Positions 52,548 to 60,818 of a stretch of 64,000 bases of DNA are shown here, piece after piece (within the stretch, counting starts at the first letter, position 1; each line of letters starts with the position of its first letter). Position numbers and translations under genes: made by a program. A model generated the notes under the pieces. That model was not told where the DNA came from. It did not search any database and saw nothing but the letters and a program-made list of their open reading frames with translations. The DNA lies in contig NZ_FNSV01000005.1 of assembly GCF_900105905.1 (NCBI RefSeq), forward strand, positions 3,968,001 through 4,032,000, written 5' to 3'. The DNA comes from Rhodococcus koreensis (GTDB lineage Bacteria > Actinomycetota > Actinomycetes > Mycobacteriales > Mycobacteriaceae).

Positions 52548-53789
52548 TCACACTTCGTCGAGTACCTCGGACCAGATCTTCAGGGCGTCCTCGATCTGGT
52601 CTGCCGTCACGATGAGCGGTGGAATCATCCGTACCACGTTCATGTGGGCGCCGCAGGTCAACAGCAGCAACCCCTTCTTCGCTGCCAGTTGCTGCGCCGC
52701 AGCCGCTTTCGCACGGTCTGCGGTGCCGTCGCCGGCAGTGAACTCGCTGCCCACGAGCAGCCCGAGGCCGCGGACGTCGCCGATCGCGTCGATGGCCTTC
52801 CGGCGGGCACCGTCGAGCAACTGCGCGCCTCGGGCGGCGGCGTTGGCGACGAGGTCTTCCTTCTCGATGACCTCGAGTGTCGCGATCGCGGCCGCGCAGG
52901 ACACCGCGTTGCCGCCGTACGTTCCGCCCTGCGACCCCGGCCAGCCCTTGGACATCAGCTCCTCGGACGCCGCGATGCCCGACAGCGGGAAGCCGCTGGC
53001 CAGACCCTTGGCGATGGTGATGATGTCGGGGCGGACGTCGAAGTGCTGGTGCCCGAAGAACTTGCCGGTGCGACCGAACCCGGTCTGGATCTCGTCGATG
53101 ACGAGCAGGATGCCGTAGCGGTCCGCGCGCTCACGGAGCCCCTGGAAGAACGCGGTGTTGCCGGGCACGTACCCGCCCTCGCCGAGCACCGGTTCGACGA
53201 CGAACGCGGCCGTCTCGTTCGGCGCGGTGAGCGTCGCGAAGATGTAGTCGAGTTCCTTGAGCGCGAACGCGGTGGCTTCCTCCTCGGACCAGCCGTAGCG
53301 GTACGCGTTGGGGAACGGTGCCACGTGCACGCCGCCCATCAGCGGGCTGAAGCCGGCCGAGAACCGGGTGCCGGACGTGGTCATCGTCGCCGTCGCGACG
53401 GTGCGTCCGTGGAATCCGCCGTGGAAGACGATCACGTTGGGCCTGCCGGTCGCCTGCCGCGACAGTCGCAGCGACGCCTCCACGGCCTCGCTTCCGGAGT
53501 TCGCGAAGAACAGCGAGTCGAGTCCTTCGGGCAGCACCGACCCCAGGCGGTCGACCAGTTCGAGCATCGGCTGGTGCATGACCGTGGTGTATTGGCCGTG
53601 GATCAGGGAGCCGACCTGCCTGCGGGCGGCCTCGACGACGTGCGGGTGGCAGTGCCCGGTACTGGTGACGCCGATGCCCGCGGTGAAGTCGAGATAGCGG
53701 CGGCCGTCGGTGCCGTAGAGGTAACAACCTTCACCGTGATCGACCGTCACGGGTGTGGCCTGAGCGAGCAGTGGAGATAGCCGAGTCAC
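52548..53789 (-). CDS. Class III aminotransferase, 4-aminobutyrate aminotransferase-like
   Basis: A 413-residue PLP enzyme of the ornithine/GABA class: FANSGSEAVEAS, FHGGFHGRT, VVEPVLGEGGY, the Asp in LVIDEIQTGFGRTG and the Schiff-base lysine in ITIAKGLASGFPLSG. GTG at 53789 is chosen because GGAGGG stands 6 bp before it. It is divergent from a succinate-semialdehyde dehydrogenase-like gene; together they would convert an omega-amino acid to a dicarboxylate (GABA to succinate or similar). Confidence 0.85.
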   Translation of the reverse strand: MTRLSPLLAQATPVTVDHGEGCYLYGTDGRRYLDFTAGIGVTSTGHCHPHVVEAARRQVGSLIHGQYTTVMHQPMLELVDRLGSVLPEGLDSLFFANSGSEAVEASLRLSRQATGRPNVIVFHGGFHGRTVATATMTTSGTRFSAGFSPLMGGVHVAPFPNAYRYGWSEEEATAFALKELDYIFATLTAPNETAAFVVEPVLGEGGYVPGNTAFFQGLRERADRYGILLVIDEIQTGFGRTGKFFGHQHFDVRPDIITIAKGLASGFPLSGIAASEELMSKGWPGSQGGTYGGNAVSCAAAIATLEVIEKEDLVANAAARGAQLLDGARRKAIDAIGDVRGLGLLVGSEFTAGDGTADRAKAAAAQQLAAKKGLLLLTCGAHMNVVRMIPPLIVTADQIEDALKIWSEVLDEV

Positions 53790-53839
53790 GGGTAACCCTC
53801 CCACGCGTTGATGCCTTCGAATGTCGGCAAGTGCATTGT

Positions 53840-53857
53840 CAGATTGTTGACAATCTG
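53840..53857. promoter_or_regulatory. CAGATTGTTGACAATCTG palindrome between aminotransferase and gabD-like gene
   Basis: An 18-bp palindrome with 8-bp arms around TG, containing the ATTGT-NN-ACAAT form common for GntR-family (FCD-type) operators. It lies 50 bp upstream of the aminotransferase GTG and 47 bp upstream of the dehydrogenase ATG, so it could control both. No GntR gene is adjacent; the one in this window is at 26320. Confidence 0.6.
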
Positions 53858-53904
53858 TATAACATGGGGACCGTCCCTACGGCAACGGAGAACGGGGAAA
53901 AATC

Positions 53905-55353
53905 ATGCTCGAGGACGCAGCAATCGGATCGGTGCAGACCGGCCTGTTCATCGGCGGCAAGTGGCGCGACAGTGCGCACACCATGCCGGTCCACGACCCA
54001 TCCACCGGACAACTCCTGTGCACGGTCGCCGACGCCGACGCCGCGGAGGCCCGCGAGGCACTCGACGCCGCGGTGGCCGCGCAACCGTCGTGGGCGGCCA
54101 CCACGCCCCGCGAACGCAGCACCATCCTCATGAACGCGCACCGTCTGCTGCTCGAGAACGTCGACCGGCTCGCGCTCGTCATGACACTCGAGATGGGCAA
54201 GCCGCTCACCGAGGCCCGTGGTGAAATCGCCTATGCCGCAGAGTTCTTCCGCTGGTTCGCCGAGGAAGCCGTCCGCATCGACGGCGGCTACACGACGGCG
54301 CCGGGCGGCGGATCGCGATTCCTCATCACCAAACAGCCCGTCGGGCCGAGCCTGCTCATCACCCCGTGGAACTTCCCGATGGCGATGGGCACCCGCAAGA
54401 TCGGGCCCGCGATCGCCGCCGGATGCACGTCCGTCATCAAACCGGCCGCCCAGACGCCGCTGTCGATCCTGGCGCTCGCCGACATCCTCACCGAGGCCGG
54501 GCTGCCGGACGGCGTCGTCAACGTCGTCACCACGTCCAGCCCCGACGAGGTCATCACTCCCCTCATCCTCGACGGCCGGGCCCGCAAGCTGTCGTTCACC
54601 GGTTCGACCAAGGTCGGGAAGCATCTACTCGAACTGTGCGCCCGCACGGTCATGCGCACGTCCATGGAACTCGGCGGCAATGCGCCGTTCCTCGTGTTCG
54701 ACGACGCGAATCTCGACGACGCCGTCGACGGGGCGATGGCCGCGAAGATGCGCAACATCGGCCAGGCCTGCACGGCCGCCAACCGTATCCTCGTGCACAG
54801 TTCGGTCGCCGAGGAATTCACCCGCAAGCTCACGCCGCGGATGGAGGCGCTGCCCGTCGGGCGTGGCACCGAAGACGGCGTCGTCGTCGGACCGCTGATC
54901 GACGAGGCCGCCGTCGCCAAGGTGAGCAGCCTCGTCGCGGATGCGATCGACCGCGGCGCCACCGTACTCACCGGAGGCGAGGCACTCGACCGCCCGGGCA
55001 ACTTCTACCCGGCGACGGTGCTGACGGGCGTGCCCGACGACGCCGAGATGTGCCACAACGAGATCTTCGGCCCGGTCGCCGCGATCAGTACGTTCGAGAC
55101 TGAGGCCGAGGCCGTCGAGCGGGCCAACGACACTCCGTACGGGCTGGTGGCCTACGTGTACACCGAGAGCCTCAAGCGCGGCATCCGCGTGTGCGAGGCG
55201 CTGGAGTCGGGCATGGTCGGGCTCAACCAGGGTGTGGTGTCGAACCCGGCCGCGCCGTTCGGTGGCGTCAAGGAATCCGGGCTCGGGCGCGAGGGCGGGA
55301 CCACCGGCATCGACGAATTCCTCGAGACCAAATACATCGGTGTCGCCATCTAG
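53905..55353 (+). CDS. gabD: Succinate-semialdehyde dehydrogenase-like aldehyde dehydrogenase
   Basis: A 482-residue ALDH: ITPWNFPMAM, FTGSTKVGK, general-base Glu in SMELGGNAP and nucleophile Cys in GQACTAANR. Length and motifs fit the NAD(P)-dependent succinate-semialdehyde dehydrogenase group. It is divergent from the class III aminotransferase and shares the operator at 53840, which supports a GABA-type route to succinate. It is convergent with hsaB, 4 bp apart. Confidence 0.85.
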   Translation: MLEDAAIGSVQTGLFIGGKWRDSAHTMPVHDPSTGQLLCTVADADAAEAREALDAAVAAQPSWAATTPRERSTILMNAHRLLLENVDRLALVMTLEMGKPLTEARGEIAYAAEFFRWFAEEAVRIDGGYTTAPGGGSRFLITKQPVGPSLLITPWNFPMAMGTRKIGPAIAAGCTSVIKPAAQTPLSILALADILTEAGLPDGVVNVVTTSSPDEVITPLILDGRARKLSFTGSTKVGKHLLELCARTVMRTSMELGGNAPFLVFDDANLDDAVDGAMAAKMRNIGQACTAANRILVHSSVAEEFTRKLTPRMEALPVGRGTEDGVVVGPLIDEAAVAKVSSLVADAIDRGATVLTGGEALDRPGNFYPATVLTGVPDDAEMCHNEIFGPVAAISTFETEAEAVERANDTPYGLVAYVYTESLKRGIRVCEALESGMVGLNQGVVSNPAAPFGGVKESGLGREGGTTGIDEFLETKYIGVAI

Positions 55354-55357
55354 AAAT

Positions 55358-55945
55358 CTAGAGCCAGGTGTCTTCCGAGGACGTCGTGAGGAACGCCTCG
55401 AGGTCGTCGCGCCACGGCGCAGGCACCGTCTTGTCCGGTTCGATGCCGGTGTACTGCCCGCGGTAGAACAGCAGCGGTCGCTCCTCCCTGATCTCGCTCA
55501 GGGAGGAGACCCGGCCGAACGCGACCCAGTGGTCGCCGCCGTCGTGCACGCTCTCGAGCGAGCAGTCGATGTGGGCGAGCGAACCGGTGAGGATCGGTGA
55601 GCCCAGCGGCGACGCCGTCCAGTCGATCCCGGCGAACTTGTCCGGATCGCGGGAACCGAAGCGGGCGCACGTCGACTGTTGTTCTTCTGCAAGCACGTTG
55701 ACGCAGAAGATGCCACTGCGCTCGATCGACGCCCACGACCGCGACGTCTTCGTTGGGCAGAACAACACGAGCGGGGGTTCGAGCGACAGCGCGGCGAACG
55801 ACTGGCACGCGAACCCCACCGGCACGCCGTCGTCGATCGTCGTGATGACGGTGACGCCGGTGCAGAACTGGCCGAGCACCGTCCGGAACCGTCGCGGATC
55901 GATCGCCTCGGCCGCGACGGCCCCGTCCCCGGTCACCTCGCTCAC
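55358..55945 (-). CDS. hsaB: Flavin reductase component of 3-HSA hydroxylase
   Basis: A 195-residue flavin reductase-like protein (RFRTVLGQFCTGVTVIT, GFACQSFAALSLEPPLVLFC, and a late HWVAFGRV segment). HsaB supplies reduced flavin to HsaA for ortho-hydroxylation of 3-HSA in cholesterol ring degradation. GTG at 55945 overlaps the hsaC stop by 4 bp. Last gene of the hsaA-D-C-B operon; the assignment rests on family plus this conserved order. Confidence 0.92.
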   Translation of the reverse strand: MSEVTGDGAVAAEAIDPRRFRTVLGQFCTGVTVITTIDDGVPVGFACQSFAALSLEPPLVLFCPTKTSRSWASIERSGIFCVNVLAEEQQSTCARFGSRDPDKFAGIDWTASPLGSPILTGSLAHIDCSLESVHDGGDHWVAFGRVSSLSEIREERPLLFYRGQYTGIEPDKTVPAPWRDDLEAFLTTSSEDTWL

Positions 55946-56847
55946 GGCTGCATTCCGACGCTGAAGTCGTGACCCCACAGGCTGACGGCCGTGCTCTCCC
56001 TCGCGATCCAGCTCTCGTCCTCCACCTGACGTCCCTCGCAACCGAATTCGACGTCGAAGCCGCCGGGGGTCTTCATGTAGAAGGACAGCATCAGGTCGTT
56101 GACGTGACGGCCGAGCGTGGCCGACATCTTGACCTTCTTGCGGAGTGCGCGGTCGAGGCACAGCCCGACGTCGTCGGAGTTCTCGACCTCGATCATGAGG
56201 TGCACGATGCCACTGGGCGTGGGCATCGGCAGGAACGCGAGGCTGTGGTGCCGCGGATTGCAGCCGAAGAACCGCAACCACGCCGGTTTGCCGTCCGCGG
56301 GCCGCCCGACCATCTGCGGGGGCAGCCGCATCGAGTCGCGCAGGCGGAAGCCGAGCACGTCGCGGTAGAAGTGCAGCGACGCCTCGTCGTCCGTCGTCGA
56401 GAGGACGACGTGCCCGAGACCCTGCTCTCCGGTGACGAACTTGTGCCCGTACGGGCTGACCACCCGCCGATGTTCGAGGGCCGCGCCGTGGAACGCCTCG
56501 AGCGTGTTGCCGGACGGGTCCTCGAACGTGATCAGCTCGTCGACCCTGCGGTCCTGCAGTTGTTCTGCCGTGCCCTCCTTGAACGCGACGCCGGCCGCCG
56601 ACAGGTTGTCGCGAACCTCCTGCAGCTCCGCCGCATTCGCCGTCTCCCAGCCCGACACCGACAGCCGGTCGTGCTCCCCTGGGAAGATCACGAGACGAGC
56701 CGGGAAGTCGTCCATCCGCAGATACAGGGCGTCCGGGTCGGAGCCCTTGCCCTCGACCATGCCGAGCACCTTGAGGCCGTATTCGCGCCACGCGGCCATG
56801 TCGGTGGCCTCGATGCGCATGTACGCCAGTGAACGAATACTCATCAC
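55942..56847 (-). CDS. hsaC: 3,4-DHSA extradiol dioxygenase
   Basis: A 301-residue type I extradiol dioxygenase with two VOC-type domains. The iron ligands are His146 (GHVVLS), His216 (VHLMIE) and Glu267 (FDVEFG), all present. It cleaves the catechol 3,4-DHSA meta to the hydroxyls, opening ring A of the 9,10-seco steroid. The start overlaps the hsaD stop (ATGA); the second ATG, 56844, is equally possible. Confidence 0.95.
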   Translation of the reverse strand: MMSIRSLAYMRIEATDMAAWREYGLKVLGMVEGKGSDPDALYLRMDDFPARLVIFPGEHDRLSVSGWETANAAELQEVRDNLSAAGVAFKEGTAEQLQDRRVDELITFEDPSGNTLEAFHGAALEHRRVVSPYGHKFVTGEQGLGHVVLSTTDDEASLHFYRDVLGFRLRDSMRLPPQMVGRPADGKPAWLRFFGCNPRHHSLAFLPMPTPSGIVHLMIEVENSDDVGLCLDRALRKKVKMSATLGRHVNDLMLSFYMKTPGGFDVEFGCEGRQVEDESWIARESTAVSLWGHDFSVGMQP

Positions 56848-57722
56848 TTACCCCCGTCCAGGAGGAAATCGGTTGCCAGACGGTTGAACTCGTCGAACTT
56901 CTCCAGCTGCGCCCAGTGTCCGCACCCGCCGAAGACGTGCAACTGCGCCCGCGGGATCATCTTCAGCGCCACCAGCGCACCGTCGAGCGGGTTGACCCGG
57001 TCTTCACGGCCCCAGATCAGCAGCACCCGTTGGCGCAGCTTGTAGGCGTCGCGCCAGAGCATGCCCAGTTCGAAATCGGCCGAGGAGAACGACTTTCCCA
57101 TCGCCTTCGCCGCGGCGAGCGACTCGGGGGTGCTCGCGGCCGCGAACCGTTCGTCGATCAGCTCGTCGGTGATCAGCTTCTGATCGAACACCATGATGCG
57201 CAGGAACGCCTCGAGGTTCTCGCGGGTGGGCTGGTAGCCGAACCTGCCGAGGTTCTTCACGCCCTCGGTCGGATCCGGGGCGAACAGGTTGACGCTCAGC
57301 CCGCCCGGCCCCATGAGCACCAGCCGGCCTGCGCGGTCCGGGTAGTCCAGCGCGAAACGCACTGCGGCACCGCCACCGAGGGAGTTCCCGAGCAGGTGGA
57401 CGCGTCCGCCGATGCCGAGGGTGTCGAGCAGGTCCTTCAGCGCGGACGCACTGTGCACGAAGTACTGCGGGTGCTCGGTCGGCTTGTCCGACAACCCATA
57501 CCCCGGCTGATCGACGGCGAGCACATGGAACTTCTCGGCGAGAACCGGGATGTTCCTGGCGAAGTTCGACCACGACGACGCACCCGGACCGCCACCGTGC
57601 AGCAGCACGATCGTGGTGTCGTTGCCGACGCCGGCCTCGTGGTAGTGCAACGTCAGGTCAGGCCGCACCTGGGCGAACTTCGAGGTGGACTCGAACGTGA
57701 GGGCTTCTTCGGTCGTCGTCAC
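56844..57722 (-). CDS. hsaD: 4,9-DSHA meta-cleavage product hydrolase
   Basis: A 292-residue alpha/beta hydrolase of the MCP hydrolase class. The triad is Ser114 (GNSLGG), Asp about 241 (WGREDRVNP) and His269 (CGHWAQ), as in the characterised HsaD. It hydrolyses the HsaC product to DOHNAA (HIP precursor) and 2-hydroxyhexa-2,4-dienoate. It is 8 bp after hsaA and overlaps hsaC by 4 bp. Confidence 0.95.
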   Translation of the reverse strand: MTTTEEALTFESTSKFAQVRPDLTLHYHEAGVGNDTTIVLLHGGGPGASSWSNFARNIPVLAEKFHVLAVDQPGYGLSDKPTEHPQYFVHSASALKDLLDTLGIGGRVHLLGNSLGGGAAVRFALDYPDRAGRLVLMGPGGLSVNLFAPDPTEGVKNLGRFGYQPTRENLEAFLRIMVFDQKLITDELIDERFAAASTPESLAAAKAMGKSFSSADFELGMLWRDAYKLRQRVLLIWGREDRVNPLDGALVALKMIPRAQLHVFGGCGHWAQLEKFDEFNRLATDFLLDGGK

Positions 57723-57730
57723 GTGTTCTC

Positions 57731-58906
57731 CTAGACCATCGTGTCGGTGATGGGCAAACCGAATTCGCCTGTGCCGTACATGACGTAGGCACGCTCGGGA
57801 TCGTTGGCCGCGTGGACGCGTCCGGCGTGCGCATCCCGCCAGAACCGTTGCAGCGGTGTACCGTTGGCCAGCGCGGTGGCCCCCGAGCTCTCGAACAGTT
57901 TGTCGATGGACGAAATGGCGCGGCCGGTGGCGCGCACCTGGTCGCGGCGCGCCCGCAGTCGCAGCTCGAACGGCACTTCCTCACCGGCGACGAGCAGCGC
58001 GTACTCGTCGGCGACGTTGCCCGACAACTGGCGCCACGCGGCGTCGATGTCACTCGAGGCCTCGGCGATGCGGACCTTCGCGAACGGGTCGTCCTTCGCC
58101 TTCTCGCCGGCGAACGCTGCTCGGACGCGCTTGCCCTGGTGCTCGACGTGGGCGTCGTAGGCGCCGTAGGCCATCCCGACGATCGGCGCGGAGATGGTGG
58201 TGGGATGGATTGTTCCCCAGGGCATCTTGTAAACGGGCGCGGTGTTACGCTCGAGCCCGGGCGCGGTGAGAGTGCTCATCGCCTTGAAGCTGAGGACGCG
58301 GTGCCGCGGGACGAACACGTCCTCGACCACCACCGTGTTGCTGCCGGTTCCGCGGAGCCCGACCACGTTCCACACGTCGTCGATCCGGTAGTCCTCGCGG
58401 GGGATCAGGAAGCTGACGAAGTCGACGGGGCGGCCGTCCTTGATGACGGGACCGCCGAGCACCGCCCAGGTGGCGTGATCACAGCCGGACGACCAGGCCC
58501 ACGCGCCGTTGACCGTGTATCCGCCGTCGACGACCTGGCCTGCGCCCATCGGCGCGTACGACGACGAGATGCGAACGTCGGTGTCGTTGCCCCACACGTC
58601 CTCCTGCGCCTGCTGAGAGAACAGCGCGAGGTGCCAGTTGTGGACACCGATGATCGACGAGACCCAGCCGGTGGAACCGCACGCGCTCGCGATCTTCCGC
58701 ACCGCGGAGTAGAACAGCACCGGATCCGCCTGGTAACCACCCCACTGTTCGGGCTGGAGCAACCGGAAGAATCCGGTCTCCTGGAGCGCCTTCATGGAAT
58801 CGTCGGGGATACGACGGAGATCCTCGGTCTCCTGCGCCCGCTCTCGCAGCGTCGGCAGTAGTGCGTCGAGCCGCTGCATCACCTCGTGACTGTCATGGTC
58901 ACCCAC
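57731..58906 (-). CDS. hsaA: 3-HSA monooxygenase, oxygenase component
   Basis: A 391-residue flavin-dependent hydroxylase with an acyl-CoA dehydrogenase fold (HEVMQRLDALLPTLRERAQE; FRLLQPEQWGG; the central GGYTVNGAWAWSSGCDHATW stretch). It hydroxylates 3-HSA to 3,4-DHSA with FMNH2 from HsaB. GTG at 58906 is chosen because AGGAG lies 6 bp before it and known homologues begin near here; an upstream ATG at 58966 has no ribosome site. A KstR-type site lies 45 bp upstream. Confidence 0.93.
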   Translation of the reverse strand: MGDHDSHEVMQRLDALLPTLRERAQETEDLRRIPDDSMKALQETGFFRLLQPEQWGGYQADPVLFYSAVRKIASACGSTGWVSSIIGVHNWHLALFSQQAQEDVWGNDTDVRISSSYAPMGAGQVVDGGYTVNGAWAWSSGCDHATWAVLGGPVIKDGRPVDFVSFLIPREDYRIDDVWNVVGLRGTGSNTVVVEDVFVPRHRVLSFKAMSTLTAPGLERNTAPVYKMPWGTIHPTTISAPIVGMAYGAYDAHVEHQGKRVRAAFAGEKAKDDPFAKVRIAEASSDIDAAWRQLSGNVADEYALLVAGEEVPFELRLRARRDQVRATGRAISSIDKLFESSGATALANGTPLQRFWRDAHAGRVHAANDPERAYVMYGTGEFGLPITDTMV

Positions 58907-58950
58907 AGGACGCTCCTGTCTCGTTCGATGGTTCACTTGTCTTCTGAGAT

Positions 58951-58965
58951 TAGAACACGTTCCCA
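58951..58965. promoter_or_regulatory. KstR-type operator of the hsaA operon
   Basis: TAGAACACGTTCCCA matches the KstR consensus core (AGAACA-CGTTCT type) in one full and one partial half. KstR represses cholesterol-catabolic genes until a steroid CoA ester binds. Confidence 0.8.
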
Positions 58966-59053
58966 TTTATGTCGAGATACCGGCAAAGGCGCTGCTTGAG
59001 GGCCCAGGTCTGGAAGAAAGCCCCCGAAAATCTGGCGGATCGTGTCGAAGTTC

Positions 59054-59067
59054 TATAACGTGTTCTA
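59054..59067. promoter_or_regulatory. KstR-type operator of kshA
   Basis: TATAACGTGTTCTA, the reverse orientation of the KstR motif (TAGAACACGTTATA), 30 bp upstream of the kshA ATG and 90 bp from the hsaA-side site. The two sites serve the divergent promoters. Confidence 0.8.
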
Positions 59068-59096
59068 CTAACAGCATGAAGGGATGTGAGGGCACA

Positions 59097-60329
59097 ATGG
59101 CGCAGATTCGCGAGATCGATGTGGGCACGGTCCAGACGCGCTTCGCGCGTGGTTGGCACTGCCTCGGTTTGACCAAGACGTTCAAGGACGGCAAACCGCA
59201 TTCGATCGAGGCATTCGGCACCAAGCTCGTCGTCTTCGCCGACAGCAAGGGCGAACTGAAGGTTCTGGACGCGTACTGCCGGCACATGGGCGGAGACCTG
59301 TCGCAGGGCACCGTGAAGGGCGATTCCGTGGCCTGCCCGTTCCACGACTGGCGCTGGGGCGGCAACGGCAAGTGCACCAGCATTCCCTACGCACGCCGGG
59401 TTCCCCCGATCGCCCGCACCCGGGCATGGATCACGCTCGAGCAGAACGGTCAGCTGTTCGTCTGGAACGACCCGGAGGGCAACCCCCCGCCGGAGAACGT
59501 CACCATCCCCCGCATCGAGGGCGCCTACAGCGACGACTGGACCGACTGGACCTGGAACTCAATGCTGATCGAGGGCTCCAACTGCCGCGAGATCATCGAC
59601 AACGTGGTCGACATGGCGCACTTCTTCTACATCCACTACGCGTTCCCGACGTATTTCAAGAACGTCTTCGAAGGCCACGTCGCGACGCAGTACCTCAACA
59701 CGAAGGGCCGTCCCGACGTCGGGATGGCGACGCAATACGGCATGGAATCGCTGCTGCGCTCCGAGGCCGCGTACTACGGCCCGTCCTACATGATCAATCC
59801 ACTGTGGAACAGCTACGGCGGGTACGAGGTCGAGAGCGTTCTCATCAACTGCCACTATCCGGTGACGAACAATTCGTTCGTGCTCCAGTACGGCGTCACC
59901 GTCAAGAAACCCGCCGGCATCGACGACGTGACGGCCGACAAACTGGCCGCGAAGTTCACCGAGGGCATCGCCGAGGGCTTCCTGCAGGACGTCGAGATCT
60001 GGAAGAACAAGACCAAGATCGACAATCCCCTGCTCTGCGACGAAGACGGTCCGGTCTACCAGCTGCGACGCTGGTACGACCAGTTCTACGTCGACGTCGC
60101 CGACGTCACCGACAAGATGACGCAGCGCTTCGAGTTCGAGGTCGACACCACCAAGGCCAACGAGGCCTGGCAGCACGAGGTCGACGAGAACCTGGCCCGG
60201 CAGAAGGCCGAACGTGAGGCCTCCGAGGGGTCCGAGAAGACGACTGCCGAGGGGTCCGAGAATACGACTGCCGAGGGGTCCGAGAAGACGACTGCCGAGG
60301 GGTCCGACAGCAGGGAAGCGCAGGTCTGA
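59097..60329 (+). CDS. kshA: 3-ketosteroid 9-alpha-hydroxylase, oxygenase component
   Basis: A 410-residue Rieske oxygenase. The [2Fe-2S] ligands are Cys61/His63 and Cys80/His83 (YCRHMGG, CPFHDW); the mononuclear iron ligands are His175 and His180 in NVVDMAHFFYIHYA, with Asp172 as bridge. It hydroxylates C9 of ADD-type steroids, triggering B-ring opening, with electrons from KshB. ATG 59097 (after GAGGG) is preferred over 59076. The C-terminal tail is an expanded 8-residue repeat of EGSEKTTA type encoded by a 24-bp tandem repeat. Confidence 0.94.
   Translation: MAQIREIDVGTVQTRFARGWHCLGLTKTFKDGKPHSIEAFGTKLVVFADSKGELKVLDAYCRHMGGDLSQGTVKGDSVACPFHDWRWGGNGKCTSIPYARRVPPIARTRAWITLEQNGQLFVWNDPEGNPPPENVTIPRIEGAYSDDWTDWTWNSMLIEGSNCREIIDNVVDMAHFFYIHYAFPTYFKNVFEGHVATQYLNTKGRPDVGMATQYGMESLLRSEAAYYGPSYMINPLWNSYGGYEVESVLINCHYPVTNNSFVLQYGVTVKKPAGIDDVTADKLAAKFTEGIAEGFLQDVEIWKNKTKIDNPLLCDEDGPVYQLRRWYDQFYVDVADVTDKMTQRFEFEVDTTKANEAWQHEVDENLARQKAEREASEGSEKTTAEGSENTTAEGSEKTTAEGSDSREAQV
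60225..60308 (+). repeat. kshA: 24-bp tandem repeat in the 3' end of kshA
   Basis: Three full copies (60225-60248, 60249-60272, 60273-60296) and a half copy (60297-60308). Copies differ at a single base (GAGAAGACG against GAGAATACG). In frame they give EGSEKTTA, EGSENTTA, EGSEKTTA and EGSD. Confidence 0.9.
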
Positions 60330-60331
60330 TC

Positions 60332-60679
60332 ATGAGTGCCTCGACCGAATGGGCCAAAGCTCCCGACTTCGCCGGGCAGCCTGCCCGGCTCGAGGCCATT
60401 CATGCGCAGACGGTGGCCGACAAGGCCAGCTACCTCGACGACGGCATGAACGAAGTCGAGTGCCGTACGTGCGGAACCTGTGTGCTGGTGCGCAAGAACA
60501 GCCTCGAGCACACGAGCGTCCAGTGGACGGACGACCCCGCGAAGACGTGCCCGACCTTCCGGGACGCCGCCGGCGAGGGAAAGTCCACCGCGCTCCGGGA
60601 AGGGTGCCCGCGGCTGTGGGACAGCATCGATCACGCGGTGATGGAGGGGTTCATCGACGTGCGAGATCGAGTCGAATAG
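60332..60679 (+). CDS. Conserved Cys-rich protein downstream of kshA (Rv3527-position homologue)
   Basis: A 115-residue soluble protein 2 bp after kshA. CRTCGTCV (three Cys), KTCP and EGCPRLW supply five cysteines in a pattern that could bind a metal or Fe-S cluster. M. tuberculosis also has a hypothetical gene (Rv3527) directly after kshA. A role as helper of the hydroxylase is possible; no function is established from sequence. Confidence 0.75.
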   Translation: MSASTEWAKAPDFAGQPARLEAIHAQTVADKASYLDDGMNEVECRTCGTCVLVRKNSLEHTSVQWTDDPAKTCPTFRDAAGEGKSTALREGCPRLWDSIDHAVMEGFIDVRDRVE

Positions 60680-60707
60680 TCGCCGGCGCCTGCGCGCCCG
60701 GGTAGAT

Positions 60708-60760
60708 CGCCCGATGTGACATTCGTGCAGTCAGGAGCTGCACGAATGTCACATCGGGCG
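60708..60760. repeat. Perfect 23-bp inverted repeat (hairpin)
   Basis: Arms 60708-60730 and 60738-60760 are perfectly complementary, with a 7-nt loop (TCAGGAG). The arm contains GATGTGACATTCGTGCAG. It lies 28 bp after the Cys-rich gene and can terminate the kshA transcript. The length and perfect match are more than a terminator needs, so a mobile palindrome is also possible. Confidence 0.85.
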
Positions 60761-60818
60761 CTTACGCTGGAATGTGCCGTCGGACGCGGCGGCGTCAGCC
60801 GAACCGCGGAGGCGTGCC

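Noticed and set aside
58907..58966. Upstream ATG at 58966 as the hsaA start
   Set aside because: It directly abuts the KstR operator and lacks a Shine-Dalgarno sequence; GTG 58906 has AGGAG at 6 bp.
59076..59096. Upstream ATG as the kshA start
   Set aside because: It would add seven residues without a ribosome site and nearly touches the KstR site; ATG 59097 follows GAGGG and matches family N-termini.
60225..60308. Short direct repeats that could suggest a CRISPR array
   Set aside because: The units are directly adjacent with no spacers and are in frame in kshA.
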